64,000 nucleotides of DNA from Candidatus Flexifilum affinis. GTDB lineage: Bacteria; Chloroflexota; Anaerolineae; Aggregatilineales; Phototrophicaceae. The stretch lies in contig JADJPJ010000006.1 in NCBI GenBank assembly GCA_016713325.1, positions 434,001 to 498,000 on the forward strand. Reading direction: 5' to 3'. A program made the translations under genes and the position numbers. Within the stretch, counting starts at the first letter, position 1; every line of letters begins with the position of its first letter. This document shows positions 17,420 to 26,629 of the stretch, piece by piece. The notes under the pieces were generated by a model that had not been told where the DNA came from, ran no database searches, and saw only the letters and a list, made by a program, of their open reading frames with translations.

Positions 17420-17433
17420 CGCAATCGATTGCG
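17420..17433. promoter_or_regulatory. LacI-type operator palindrome upstream of the regulator gene
   Basis: CGCAATCGATTGCG is a perfect 14-bp palindrome with a central CG, the layout bound by LacI/GalR-family dimers. It is 17 bases upstream of the regulator's ATG, suggesting autoregulation. No equally clear copy was found before the binding-protein gene. Confidence 0.5.
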
Positions 17434-17614
17434 TTTCCGCAAAGGTAGCGCGAAACGATCGAGGAGTCAAGCAAACTGTCAGATCTCACAAACCTGTTGC
17501 GAAACAGACGCGTCAAGCGTAATGACGGTACTCACTGTATTCTTCAGAATTCGTGGCCTGGAGTCCGGGTTCCGCCGCACAGGCAAGGCGATTGCATACC
17601 ACTCAGGTGACATC

Positions 17615-18391
17615 ATGACTTTGGGATCAAACATCACATTCGGATCTGTATCCTGTGTCTCGGTATGCGCCGGCCGTGGAAAGTTCCGCGCCGAGGCATT
17701 CTTCGCCAATGCGCCTGCGCAGGATCTCATTCAAGCACTGGACGCTGCGCATCTGCCCCACGGCAAGCTGGACACGCCTTTTCACTGCCTGCTGGTCAGA
17801 ATTCAGGGGCAAAACATCCTGTTCGACACGGGTATGTCCGGTGAAGATCTGCTTGAGGCGCTGAGCGAGGCCGACATCGATGCGCGCGAGATCGGGATTG
17901 TCGTTCTCTCACATGGCCACCTCGATCACATTGGCGGTTCGATCCTCCGATCAGACGCGCCGACGCTGCCGAATGCGCGCTACTACCTTTCCGAAACAGA
18001 CTGGCAGCATTATTGCCGCGTTCAGACGCGAACAGGTCACGTTCTGAAAACACTCGGGAGCCTGGTCGAGCGCTTTGAGCCGCCGATTGACCTCGCGCCT
18101 GGCATTCGCCTTCTGGCAGCGCCTGGCCACACAGCGGGGCAGATCATCGGCGAGATCAGTACGGGTGACCACACCCTTATTTATACTGCGGACGTGATCG
18201 CGCACCCGCTACACATCACACACCCGGAATGGCATATCGTCAGCGACGAGGATCCGGCCCAATCCACGTTGACTCGTCACCGACTTCTCGCACACGCTGC
18301 CGATACCGGATGCCTCCTCCACGTCTACCACTTCCAAGACCCGCAATGCAGAATCGGGCATACGAGGGCAGAATACCACCTTCTGGGATAA
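17615..18391 (+). CDS. MBL-fold metallohydrolase (quorum-quenching lactonase-like)
   Basis: The 258-residue protein shows the metallo-beta-lactamase motif SHGHLDHIGG (zinc ligands), the preceding substrate strand ILFDTGMSGEDLLEAL, a later His in LLAAPGHTAGQIIGEI and the bridging Asp in LIYTADVIAHP. The overall pattern (HTAG, then 'D.i.hp.H...pe') matches the AHL-lactonase/MBL subgroup. ATG 17615 is preceded by CAGGTGAC; a long in-frame extension back to 17390 overlaps the repressor's operator and is not family-like. It is divergent from the LacI gene. The substrate is not decided by sequence. Confidence 0.85.
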   Translation: MTLGSNITFGSVSCVSVCAGRGKFRAEAFFANAPAQDLIQALDAAHLPHGKLDTPFHCLLVRIQGQNILFDTGMSGEDLLEALSEADIDAREIGIVVLSHGHLDHIGGSILRSDAPTLPNARYYLSETDWQHYCRVQTRTGHVLKTLGSLVERFEPPIDLAPGIRLLAAPGHTAGQIIGEISTGDHTLIYTADVIAHPLHITHPEWHIVSDEDPAQSTLTRHRLLAHAADTGCLLHVYHFQDPQCRIGHTRAEYHLLG

Positions 18392-18409
18392 ACAAATTCT
18401 CATCGTCTC

Positions 18410-18460
18410 GACCGAAAAATAAGAGAAGGGGCGCCCCACCCAAGCGGAGCGCCCCTTCTC
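18410..18460 (-). terminator. Terminator downstream of tRNA-Ser
   Basis: GAGAAGGGGCGC (18423-18434) pairs with GCGCCCCTTCTC (18449-18460): 12 perfect base pairs and a 14-nt loop. On the minus strand the stem is followed by TTATTTTTC. It can also stop transcripts of the convergent MBL gene. Confidence 0.85.
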
Positions 18461-18469
18461 AGTATTGTG

Positions 18470-18554
18470 CGGAGAGGGCGGGATTCGAACCCGCGAGGGT
18501 GTTACCCCTACTCGCTTTCCAAGCGAGCGCACTAGGCCACTATGCGACCTCTCC
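18470..18554 (-). tRNA. tRNA-Ser (anticodon GGA)
   Basis: The minus strand reads GGAGAGG (acceptor 5' strand) to CCTCTCC plus discriminator G. The anticodon stem CTCGC/GCGAG encloses the loop TTGGAAA with anticodon GGA. A long variable arm (TAGGGGTAACACCCT region) marks it as a class II tRNA, and the T-loop GGTTCGAATCC is intact. CCA is not encoded. It is 85 nt long and sits between its promoter and a strong terminator. Confidence 0.95.
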
Positions 18555-18587
18555 AATGGCCTGGCTGCATCACCACAACGGAGACGC

Positions 18588-18616
18588 ATTATATCAAGCG
18601 TCTGGCATCGTGACTA
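18588..18616 (-). promoter_or_regulatory. Promoter of tRNA-Ser
   Basis: On the minus strand TAGTCA (18611-18616) is followed by 17 bases and a perfect TATAAT (18588-18593). Transcription would begin near 18581, about 27 nt ahead of the mature tRNA 5' end at 18554. Confidence 0.6.
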
Positions 18617-18650
18617 CGCTGAGTTGCCGCCTGTTTGGGCTGACAGCCGC

Positions 18651-19013
18651 TTAGCCCGTTGGTTCGCCCGCCTCGATGAAGCCATGCCGCTTGAGCCAGT
18701 CCTCAAGCTGATCCATGGAGGGTTCCGTGATCATCGACCCCCGGTCGATGCCGCGTGGGCTCTCGCCCTTCGCCAGCGGCGCCGGCGCCTCATAGGGCAG
18801 CAGATCGCCGTTTGACGCGACGACGAGAGTCGGGACTGAGAGGAAGCCTGTCCAATCCAGCACACGCTGCTTTGCTTCCGGATCGCGATCGATCAGGAGT
18901 TCATGGTAGGTCAGTGCATAATCCTTCAGCACCCGTTTGGCCACTGTAATGAAGGGACAACCGAACGAACGGGAGTACATCACCAGGCTCTTCTCAGACA
19001 TGTCTTCTTTCAC
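18651..19013 (-). CDS. Glutaredoxin-like protein
   Basis: A short thioredoxin-fold protein (about 116-120 residues). Near the N-terminus VMYSRSFGCPFITVAKRVL has a single-Cys CPF active site (monothiol-like, Cys then Pro-Phe-Ile). The cis-Pro strand is FLSVPTLVVAS, and the C-terminus continues as SMDQLEDWLKRHGF. Start is uncertain: GTG 19013 sits right behind GGAGTAG, while ATG 19001 is the conventional choice. It may reduce or sense thiols with a nucleophilic Cys. It is a single gene between tRNA-Ser and the amidase. Confidence 0.7.
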   Translation of the reverse strand: MKEDMSEKSLVMYSRSFGCPFITVAKRVLKDYALTYHELLIDRDPEAKQRVLDWTGFLSVPTLVVASNGDLLPYEAPAPLAKGESPRGIDRGSMITEPSMDQLEDWLKRHGFIEAGEPTG

Positions 19014-19068
19014 CTACTCCTCGGCAAACCATAGTGCAGCAGTACAGACAGGATAGACAGGGAGAACA

Positions 19069-20124
19069 TCACTCAAGAGCACTCGGCTGGAGGAAACACA
19101 GAATGCCATCGCTGATGGCCCCAGCCATCAGATCCGGTTGGCTGGTCAGCAACTCACGATCGCCACGCAGGAATCCGAGTTCAATGATCGCTGCCGGCGT
19201 GAACGAGTGGATCTCGCTGAACGTGTGATACTCCGTCATATCACGCGTCAGCTCCATCCGGCGTTCGAGCTGTGTCGATTCCGCATAGTAGCGCGCGACA
19301 CAGTCCACCAACTGCGTGTCATTGGCGCGCGCAGAAATCCGCGCCGCAGGATACGAAATCATGAAGCCCGAAACCCGTTCGCCGAAGTCCTGGCAGGTGT
19401 TGGCATGTATGGACACCAGCGCATCCGCCTGATAGCCCGTCAGGCGAGGATCGAACTCGTCGAGCAGATCGACCGTATAGCCCCGGCTCTGGAGAAAAAT
19501 CACCACGCGCTGCGCTACGGACAGATTGATTTCTGCCTCCGTCAACCCATCCGGGCAGACCGCACCCGGATCGTTCTCCGGTCCGCGATGCCCGGACACG
19601 ATGCCGATGCGCCGAAGCCAGTTCGGCGTCTCGACGGCCGTCGGCGCAGCAGTAGCCGCTTCTGTGGCGATCGCGGCGCTCAGTCCGCGTCGAACGTTGG
19701 TGGCGATGAAGTCGTTTGGCGTCGCCCAGGTGAAGATCGTCGCCGCCAGCACGGCCGCGGTGAGCGCAATGATCACCGATCGCAGACAGCCACCCAACGC
19801 CGTAGTCTGCGGCCGCCTGGATGCAGCAGCCCGCCGTCGCTCGCGGGGCAATCTTGGTGGAGGATCATCATCGCCACCGCCACCCTCGTCGTCATTGCCC
19901 GCCGGCGGTGGCACTGCCGGTGGGGTCGACGCGTACTGCACGAAAGATGCAGACTCCGGCGCGCCGTCCGAGGGGTCGGCTTCATGTGCCGCGCGGGCCG
20001 CTGCCTGTCGCATTATCTCCATGAAAGTCACGCTTGCCGAGACTTCATCCTCCGCGTTGGCGTGTCTCTCATCACGCCAGGACTTGGACTCGGCATCATT
20101 ATCGAAGGTATTCTGATCAGGCAT
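19069..20124 (-). CDS. N-acetylmuramoyl-L-alanine amidase (Amidase_3) with membrane anchor
   Basis: From ATG 20124 the protein is 351 residues. The first 110 are acidic, Pro-rich and cytoplasmic (GGGGDDDPPPRLPRERRR). One membrane segment follows (SVIIALTAAVLAATIFTWA) and then an extracytoplasmic zinc amidase domain. Its motifs are IVSGHRGPENDPGAVCPDG (zinc His, then Glu in LTEAEINLSVAQRVV), ALVSIHANTCQDFGE (zinc His) and PAAIIELGFLRGDREL (catalytic Glu). It should cleave the lactyl-peptide bond of peptidoglycan during wall remodelling. The long cytoplasmic N-terminus is unusual for the family. Confidence 0.85.
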   Translation of the reverse strand: MPDQNTFDNDAESKSWRDERHANAEDEVSASVTFMEIMRQAAARAAHEADPSDGAPESASFVQYASTPPAVPPPAGNDDEGGGGDDDPPPRLPRERRRAAASRRPQTTALGGCLRSVIIALTAAVLAATIFTWATPNDFIATNVRRGLSAAIATEAATAAPTAVETPNWLRRIGIVSGHRGPENDPGAVCPDGLTEAEINLSVAQRVVIFLQSRGYTVDLLDEFDPRLTGYQADALVSIHANTCQDFGERVSGFMISYPAARISARANDTQLVDCVARYYAESTQLERRMELTRDMTEYHTFSEIHSFTPAAIIELGFLRGDRELLTSQPDLMAGAISDGILCFLQPSALE

Positions 20125-20202
20125 CCTACCCCACCGCCTTTTCACCGCGCCGCCAGTGATGCGTCGCGGCAACGGCTGCGACGTCGCCCAGCTTCAGGTA
20201 TT

Positions 20203-20236
20203 GCGCAGCGTTATGCATCGCGCAGCATTATGCACC
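20203..20236. repeat. 17-nt imperfect tandem duplication at the 3' end of the membrane-protein gene
   Basis: 20203-20219 and 20220-20236 differ at two positions (GCGCAGC-G/A-TTATGCA-T/C-C). The stop codon of the minus-strand gene (20228-20230) lies in one copy, and a same-phase TAA occurs in the other. A small slippage duplication is the simplest explanation. Confidence 0.6.
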
Positions 20237-22168
20237 AGGCGCCTCAGCTTCGCCAACGACCTCGTACACCCGCGCCCCCTGCTCATCGAAAACGAGCGAC
20301 AGGTATGGCGCTTCGGTCAGCGGCGACTCCGGCAGCGGAATGCCATCCAGCGGCGGACGCCAACGGAACATACCAGTGAGTGCCTCCGGCTCGGCAATCA
20401 CCTGGGGAATGATCACGTAGTCGACCCCGGCCTCACGCAGCAGATCGGCATTCGCCATGCCGATAGGGTTCTCCCAGAACGGCAGCAGCGCCTGCTGCAA
20501 CTGCTCGGCTTCCTCAGTCCCGTGGAAAAACGGCTGAGGACGGAAATAGACGCTCTCTCGCTCACTAATCACGGGCACCCAGTCCGCCTCATGCGGTCCG
20601 GGGTGATTCAGGATCAGCGCATCTTCCGGCGTGTTCTGGCGAATCCACTCCATCGCTGCAACATCGGCGTGAGAAGAAAATGCCCCAAAGAACCCCACCC
20701 GCCCCTTGCTGAATTCCAGCAGGCTCGACGACAGCGCCAGGCCCACCAGCGCGAGCGCGATGGCCCCGATCAGCATCGCGGGGGCAAAACGATGCAGCGC
20801 CATGCCCAGGCGCTTCTCCGCCAGCCGGTCCCAGAGCCAGAGCAAGCCCATACCGCCGAGGATGGTGTACGGGATGATCGGCCCATGCCACGCCAGGCTA
20901 AAGGGATAATCGTAGCGGAACAGCGGCTCCAGGAGACCACCAAAGAGCGATTCCAGGAGACCGGTCGTTGAGAAATCGAGAATCAGAAGCAGCCAGGCAA
21001 CCGACAGAAGCGCCGACTGCTCACGCCGGCGCAGACCGATAATCGCGCCCAGGATGGCCAGCGGGACGATGACGATGCCATGGTAGTTGACCATGACCTG
21101 CCAGTAGGAAGCATCGCGCGTGAAGGGTGAGACGATGTCTCCGCCCAGCAGCGGCAGCACGCTGACCAGCCAGGGCGAGATCGCCAGCGCGGCCACGACC
21201 GGAATTCCGATCAGCAGGGTCAGCCAGGTGCGAACGTTTGGACGGTGCTCGCCCAGCCACATGGTCAGCATCCATCCGCCGATGCCCAGGCCGAGGATGA
21301 TGGTCGTGTCAGGGTGGCTGATCACGGTCGCGCCGAGCATCAGTCCCGCGCCCACCACGTCCACGGACAGCCGCCGCTTCAGGTAGCGCAGCATGAAGGT
21401 GATGCACGCCTGAGCGAACACCAGCCCCAGCAGCGTGGTCATATGCGAGTCCATGTAGGCCAGGAACAGCGCCATTCCGCCGAGCATGGCCAGCGCCATG
21501 GCACGACCCAGGCGTTTATCGCGAATCTCGGATCCCATGTCGTAGGCGAGCCAGATATTGAGCAGCCCCAGCACCGCCGCGATCGCCATTTGAATAGTGT
21601 GCAGCCCCATGCCAAGCTGCGTACTGAGATACGCTGCTAGCGCCGCAAATCCCGGTGAGTAGAGATAGGTGATCTCCGGTTGAAAGGGCGCCAGCGAGGA
21701 AAAGTTCCCGCCGAGCTTGGCCATCAGCGCCAGATAACCGAATCCCTGTGCGTCGGTGTCGAGAGGAACCGGCAGAACAAGCGCCGGAATGACGAACACC
21801 GCCGCGGCCAGACCGAACAGCAGCAGGTCGCGACCGCTCGTCCACCCCTGGTCGGCGTCGAGCAGCACCTCGCCGCGATCCTCCGCCCGCTTCTGTCCGT
21901 AGGAGAGCGTGCCGAACAGAAAAATGCTAGTCACAATGGCGAACAGAAGATAGTCGATGACAAGCGTATCCCAGCCGAACAGGGAAGCCCAGAACACCGC
22001 ACCGCCGATCACCAGTCCCAGCGCCAGGGCCGCCGCCAGACCAACGCGGGGCTGCTCCGTAGGAATGGCCGGAGCGAACATAGCGCCGGCTCCGACAATC
22101 ACCGCGCCAAATACGAAGATCGCAAACAGGATCATGGCTTGTCCGAATGTGAGAAAAGACGCAATCAA
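20228..22168 (-). CDS. Large polytopic membrane protein, glycosyltransferase-like
   Basis: A protein of up to 646 residues with about 13 hydrophobic segments (for example AMILFAIFVFGAVIVGAGAM and VFVIPALVLPVPLDTDAQGF) and a soluble C-terminal part of about 140 residues (DVAAMEWIRQNTPEDALILN, REAGVDYVIIPQVIAEPEAL). This layout, multi-helix core then an extracytoplasmic tail, is seen in GT-C-like and 'DUF6541-type' membrane glycosyltransferase relatives. An Asp after the first loop (LDTDAQGFGYL) could be catalytic. The start is either TTG 22168 or ATG 22135; a TATTAT/TATACT -10 lies just upstream of both, so one transcript could be leaderless. Function not proven. Confidence 0.6.
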   Translation of the reverse strand: MIASFLTFGQAMILFAIFVFGAVIVGAGAMFAPAIPTEQPRVGLAAALALGLVIGGAVFWASLFGWDTLVIDYLLFAIVTSIFLFGTLSYGQKRAEDRGEVLLDADQGWTSGRDLLLFGLAAAVFVIPALVLPVPLDTDAQGFGYLALMAKLGGNFSSLAPFQPEITYLYSPGFAALAAYLSTQLGMGLHTIQMAIAAVLGLLNIWLAYDMGSEIRDKRLGRAMALAMLGGMALFLAYMDSHMTTLLGLVFAQACITFMLRYLKRRLSVDVVGAGLMLGATVISHPDTTIILGLGIGGWMLTMWLGEHRPNVRTWLTLLIGIPVVAALAISPWLVSVLPLLGGDIVSPFTRDASYWQVMVNYHGIVIVPLAILGAIIGLRRREQSALLSVAWLLLILDFSTTGLLESLFGGLLEPLFRYDYPFSLAWHGPIIPYTILGGMGLLWLWDRLAEKRLGMALHRFAPAMLIGAIALALVGLALSSSLLEFSKGRVGFFGAFSSHADVAAMEWIRQNTPEDALILNHPGPHEADWVPVISERESVYFRPQPFFHGTEEAEQLQQALLPFWENPIGMANADLLREAGVDYVIIPQVIAEPEALTGMFRWRPPLDGIPLPESPLTEAPYLSLVFDEQGARVYEVVGEAEAPGA

Positions 22169-22196
22169 TGGGGATTAGTATAATACTTTGCGACGC

Positions 22197-22241
22197 TAAA
22201 TAAATAGGGACGCGCCAGCGCTGGCGCGTCCCCACCTATTG
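22197..22241 (-). terminator. Terminator of the dps gene
   Basis: A perfect 26-nt palindrome (22208-22233, GGGACGCGCCAGC and its complement) folds into a long stem and is followed on the minus strand by TATTTATTTA. It lies just past the Dps stop at 22262 and before the downstream membrane-protein gene. Confidence 0.85.
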
Positions 22242-22261
22242 ATGAAGCAGCCGATTGAGGA

Positions 22262-22807
22262 TCAGCTTTCGAGGTGCGCCCGCAGGAACCAGGCGATTTT
22301 CTCGTGATCCTGCATCAGTCCGATCAGGAAATCGTTGGTGCCCATGTCGCCAAGCTTGTCCGCCGTTTCGGCATCCTGGCGCAGCGCGCGAATGGTGCTT
22401 TCGTGGTCGGCCAGCAGGTTGCGAAGCATGCCTTCGGCAGACGGTCGCTCGCCTGGCGTCTCGGTCAGCGTGGCGTTGGCCGTCACTTCCTGAAGCGTAC
22501 CGAACGCGAGTCCACCCAACTGGCGAACACGCTCGGCAATTTCATCCATGGCTTCTTCGAGCTGGTCGTACTGCTCCTCGAACATCTCGTGAAGCTCAGC
22601 GAAATGGATGCCGGTCACGTTCCAGTGGTAGTTACGACTTTTGAAGTAAAGGACGACCGTGTCGGACAGGCGCCGGTTCAGAATTTCACAGACTTTCTGG
22701 CGGGCGCTGTCGCTCAAGGCGATATCCGGGGTCAATAAGCGTTTGTCCTGGGTGCTTGCTTTGCCAGTCGCGCGGACGCCGCTGGCAGCACGTCGAGTGG
22801 TAGCCAT
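22262..22807 (-). CDS. dps: Dps family DNA-binding/ferritin-like protein
   Basis: The 181-residue protein has a basic Arg/Lys/Thr-rich N-terminal tail of about 30 residues (TTRRAASGVRATGKA), typical of DNA-binding Dps. The four-helix bundle carries the inter-subunit ferroxidase site: SRNYHWNVTGIHFAELHEMF with His and Glu ligands, then EQYDQLEEAMDEIAERVRQL. The C-terminus is NDFLIGLMQDHEKIAWFLRA. It would form a 12-mer that stores iron and protects DNA from peroxide. ATG 22807 follows GGGAGAACG. It is divergent from the MaoC-type gene and ends in a strong terminator. Confidence 0.92.
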   Translation of the reverse strand: MATTRRAASGVRATGKASTQDKRLLTPDIALSDSARQKVCEILNRRLSDTVVLYFKSRNYHWNVTGIHFAELHEMFEEQYDQLEEAMDEIAERVRQLGGLAFGTLQEVTANATLTETPGERPSAEGMLRNLLADHESTIRALRQDAETADKLGDMGTNDFLIGLMQDHEKIAWFLRAHLES

Positions 22808-22969
22808 TAATCGTTCTCCCTCTTTGACCATAGGCCACAATCGCGCATGTTAGCGCGAGTCACAAAGAATCGTCTAAATACTCATGACGAACTCATCGCG
22901 CGAGCGCGCCCCTGGGGGCGCTATAATTCTCTCAATAGTACCTTCCGCCAGATCAGGAGCCACCTCCAG

Positions 22970-23851
22970 ATGACCCAATATGGCGTCGATCTTCCTGCTA
23001 TTTTAGCGCACGAATTCGAACCTATCACTCACACATACACCGAGCGGGATGTCAGCCTGTATGCACTGGGCATTGGCGCACCCGCCGATCCGGTCGATCA
23101 GAAGGAACTGCAATTCGTCTACGAGCGCAGCGGAGAAGGCTTCAAGGTCTTCCCCACCTATGCGGTCATATTCCCGTCCAGGGTGATCGATCATCTGCTG
23201 ACGGGCGAACTGCCCGGCCTGCGCTACAACCCGATGATGCTCCTGCATGGCGAGCAGCTTCTGGAGGTCTATTCCCCCCTGCCGACTGCCGGCACGATCA
23301 CCTGCAAGCCGAAGGTCAGCGCCGTTTACGACAAGGGGTCCGGCGCGCTGGTGATCACCGATGTGCCCTGCTACGACGAGACCGGTTCGCTGATCGCCCT
23401 CAACCAGATGTCGATGTTCATCCGCGGCATCGGCGGCTTTGGTGGCGATCGCGGTCCCTCCAGCGCCGGTGCGGAACTACCAGCGCGCGAACCCGATGCC
23501 GTCATCCGCCAGCAGACCAGCCCCAACCAGGCGCTGATTTACCGGCTCAGCGGCGACATCAACCCGCTGCACGCCGACCCGATGATGGCGGCCTTCGGCA
23601 ACTTCGACCGCCCCATTCTGCATGGTCTGAGCACGTTCGGCTTCTCCGCACGTCACGTGGTCAGGGCCTTTGCCGAGAACGACATCTCGCGCTTCAGGGC
23701 CATCAAGGCGCGCTTTGTGAAGCACGTCTTCCCCGGCGAGACGCTGATCACAGAAATGTGGCGTGAAAGCGAGACGCGCATTCAGTTCCAGACGCGGGTC
23801 GCCGAGCGCGATGCCATCGCCATCAGCAGCGCCTACGTGGATTTATCCTGA
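22970..23851 (+). CDS. MaoC-type enoyl-CoA hydratase (2-enoyl-CoA hydratase 2, double hot-dog)
   Basis: The 293-residue protein has two hot-dog halves. The C-terminal half has the hydratase-2 motif YRLSGDINPLHADPMMAA (catalytic Asp and His) and FDRPILHGLSTFGFSARHVV. The N-terminal half starts with the peroxisomal-MFE-like YTERDVSLYALGIG and LQFVYERSGEGFKVFPTYAV. It should add water to trans-2-enoyl-CoA to give the (R)-3-hydroxyacyl-CoA. ATG 22970 was chosen behind AGGAG; upstream there is a TATAAT at 22922-22927. Its fatty-acid role fits the ETF and acyl-CoA dehydrogenase genes elsewhere in the window. Confidence 0.88.
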   Translation: MTQYGVDLPAILAHEFEPITHTYTERDVSLYALGIGAPADPVDQKELQFVYERSGEGFKVFPTYAVIFPSRVIDHLLTGELPGLRYNPMMLLHGEQLLEVYSPLPTAGTITCKPKVSAVYDKGSGALVITDVPCYDETGSLIALNQMSMFIRGIGGFGGDRGPSSAGAELPAREPDAVIRQQTSPNQALIYRLSGDINPLHADPMMAAFGNFDRPILHGLSTFGFSARHVVRAFAENDISRFRAIKARFVKHVFPGETLITEMWRESETRIQFQTRVAERDAIAISSAYVDLS

Positions 23852-23929
23852 TGCTCGATTCGCCAGGGGGTCCGTAGGCGCAACTCGGCGGGTCGCCCTG
23901 ATTGAGCCATCCGCGATCAGCCGCCCGCG

Positions 23930-25009
23930 CTACGCCGGTTCGGCACTCTCGCCCGACAGTTTTTCGGCCTGATCGCGGGTGATCAACTCGTCGATGAACT
24001 GGTCGATGTCGCCTTCCATGACCACCGGAAGGTTATACGACGTGACGTTGATGCGGTGGTCGGTCACGCGGTTCTGCGGGTAGTTGTAGGTGCGGATCTT
24101 CTCCGAACGCTCGCCCGTCCCGACCTGGTCGCGCCGCTCGCCATCGAGCTGGTTACGCTGCTTCTGGATTTCGATCTCGAACAGCTTGGCGCGCAGAATC
24201 GCCATGGCGCGTTCTTCGTTCTGCTTCTGGCTGCGCTCGTCCTGCACGGCCACGACGATGCCGGATGGCGCGTGCGTCAGGCGGATGGCCGTCTCGTTCT
24301 TCTGGACGTTCTGGCCGCCGGCGCCCCCCGCGCGGAACGTGTCGCGGCGGATATCATTCATGTTGATACTGACGTCGACTTCGTCCACTTCTGCCAGAAC
24401 TGCCACCGTAACCGTACTGGTGTGGACGCGTCCCTGACTCTCTGTCTCCGGCACGCGCTGCACGCGGTGCACCCCGCCCTCATACTTCAGGCGGCTGTAG
24501 GCGCCCTTACCCTTGACCTCGAAGCGGATTTCCTTGTAGCCGTGAATGCCAGTCTCGCTGCTGTCAATCACCTCGGTCTTCCAGCCGCGCTGCTGAGCAT
24601 AGTAGCTGTACATGCGGAAGAGATCGGCCGCGAACAGGCCGGCTTCATCACCGCCGGCTCCGGCACGGATTTCCATAATCACGCTTTTGTCGTCGCGCGG
24701 GTCCTTAGGCAGCAGCATGATCTTCAACTGCGCCTCCATTGCCGTGATGCTCTCTTCCAGACGGGCGACCTCATCCTGCGCCATTTCGCGCAGATCGGAG
24801 TCTTTCTCCGTCTCCAGCATCGAGCGCGCGCCGTCGAGTTCCTCGCGATCAGTGCGATAGCGCTGGAAGGTCTCGACAATCTCGGCGAGGTTCGCCCGTT
24901 CCTTATTGTATTCGCCGATCTGCTCGTAGTCGTTCATGATCGCCGGGTCCGCCATCAGGCGTTCCAACTCGTTGTAGCGCGCTTCAATCGACGCCAGTTT
25001 GTCGAACAT
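23930..25009 (-). CDS. prfA: Peptide chain release factor 1
   Basis: At 359 residues it matches RF1 length. It has the GGQ peptidyl-hydrolysis motif in FRAGGAGGQNVQKNETAIRL and the class I recognition region HRVQRVPETESQGRVHTSTV, where P-E-T occupies the RF1 PxT tripeptide position (RF2 has SPF). The N-terminal coiled-coil domain (FDKLASIEARYNELERLMAD) and C-terminal NVTSYNLPVVMEGDIDQFID are intact. It ends translation at UAA and UAG. ATG 25009; it is separated by 31 nt from the Uma2 gene upstream on the same strand. Confidence 0.95.
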   Translation of the reverse strand: MFDKLASIEARYNELERLMADPAIMNDYEQIGEYNKERANLAEIVETFQRYRTDREELDGARSMLETEKDSDLREMAQDEVARLEESITAMEAQLKIMLLPKDPRDDKSVIMEIRAGAGGDEAGLFAADLFRMYSYYAQQRGWKTEVIDSSETGIHGYKEIRFEVKGKGAYSRLKYEGGVHRVQRVPETESQGRVHTSTVTVAVLAEVDEVDVSINMNDIRRDTFRAGGAGGQNVQKNETAIRLTHAPSGIVVAVQDERSQKQNEERAMAILRAKLFEIEIQKQRNQLDGERRDQVGTGERSEKIRTYNYPQNRVTDHRINVTSYNLPVVMEGDIDQFIDELITRDQAEKLSGESAEPA

Positions 25010-25040
25010 GCCATTTATCTCGTTTTGAATAAGCCCAGGG

Positions 25041-25595
25041 TTACGCTGCGGTGAAGAATTCCGCGACAGACACCGAACCCATCAGCGGCGACTCGAACGT
25101 CTGATTGTCCTGAAACAGGTCCAGCATCGCCAGCCTGCCATCGCCTGCAACCCACACCTCGACCAGCCGGTCCCGCGGATCAATAAGCCAGTACTCACGC
25201 ACGCCATGCGCCTCATACAGTCGCAGCTTCGTCCGCCGATCGTGCAGGATGCGGCCCGGCGATAGCACCTCCACCACCAGATCCGGCGCGCCGCGCAGCC
25301 GTTTGCCCGCGTCCGGAATGCAGCGCGAGCCTTCCGGCGCGATCCACAAGGCGTCGGGCTGCACGACGTTGCTATCGTCAAGGACAACATCCGTCGGAGC
25401 TATGTAGACCACCCCGCCCCGCCATCGTCTCAGGATTCGAAGAAGCGCCGCAATGTTCCCCACGATCTGCTGATGCTCCAGATCCGGCGCGCCTGCCCGC
25501 ACAATGTGACCCTCAATCAACTCTGTCGGCAGCATGGTTTCGGGCAGCGCCAGATACGCTTCCAGGGTCACCGGGGCGCGCACTTGTGAGGTCAT
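25041..25595 (-). CDS. Uma2 family endonuclease-fold protein (DUF820)
   Basis: The 184-residue protein has the Uma2/PD-(D/E)XK fold: PTELIEGHIVRAGAPDLEHQ near the start, APTDVVLDDSNVVQPDALWI with the conserved VQPD, APDLVVEVLSPGRILHDRR with the catalytic Glu-x-Leu-Ser, and REYWLIDPRDRLVEVW near the end. This family is expanded in cyanobacteria and Chloroflexota, and its targets are largely unknown. ATG 25595 follows GAGG; a TTG two codons upstream is less likely. Confidence 0.88.
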   Translation of the reverse strand: MTSQVRAPVTLEAYLALPETMLPTELIEGHIVRAGAPDLEHQQIVGNIAALLRILRRWRGGVVYIAPTDVVLDDSNVVQPDALWIAPEGSRCIPDAGKRLRGAPDLVVEVLSPGRILHDRRTKLRLYEAHGVREYWLIDPRDRLVEVWVAGDGRLAMLDLFQDNQTFESPLMGSVSVAEFFTAA

Positions 25596-25657
25596 CGCCA
25601 AGTCCTCGACTCTTCACCTGCCTGTATTATGCCACAGTGGATCAATGCCTCGGCACA

Positions 25658-26410
<753 letters not shown>

Positions 26411-26590
26411 ACCCGCCGGGACAAGCACCGCAGGGGAGGCCCGACGGGTCTCCCTCCCAACCCACCCGCACCACCTTGCCGCCGCCGCAGAACGCACTGG
26501 CGGCCGAACCGACTTCCAGTCCGTTTCCTGATCGTTCCTGAGTAGCCAGACATTACCAATGTCGGGCGCCAGAGTCCAGAATCCAGAGAT
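26411..26590. repeat. Hairpin-rich repeat-like element inserted at the aroE 5' end
   Basis: The segment contains several short inverted repeats on the minus strand (GGGAGG-GAGACCCGTCGGG-CCTCCC, CGCGGGCTCACCCGCC on plus) and direct CCAGA-type repeats at 26571-26590. It translates as ETDWKSVRPPVRS and GWVGRETRRASP, which does not fit AroE. The features fit a REP or MITE-like repeat. No transposase and no clear terminal repeats or target duplication were seen, and no second copy in the window. Confidence 0.45.
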
Positions 26591-26629
26591 CAGAAAACGC
26601 AAGCGCAGTGACGCTTTTCTTCGCTTCGC

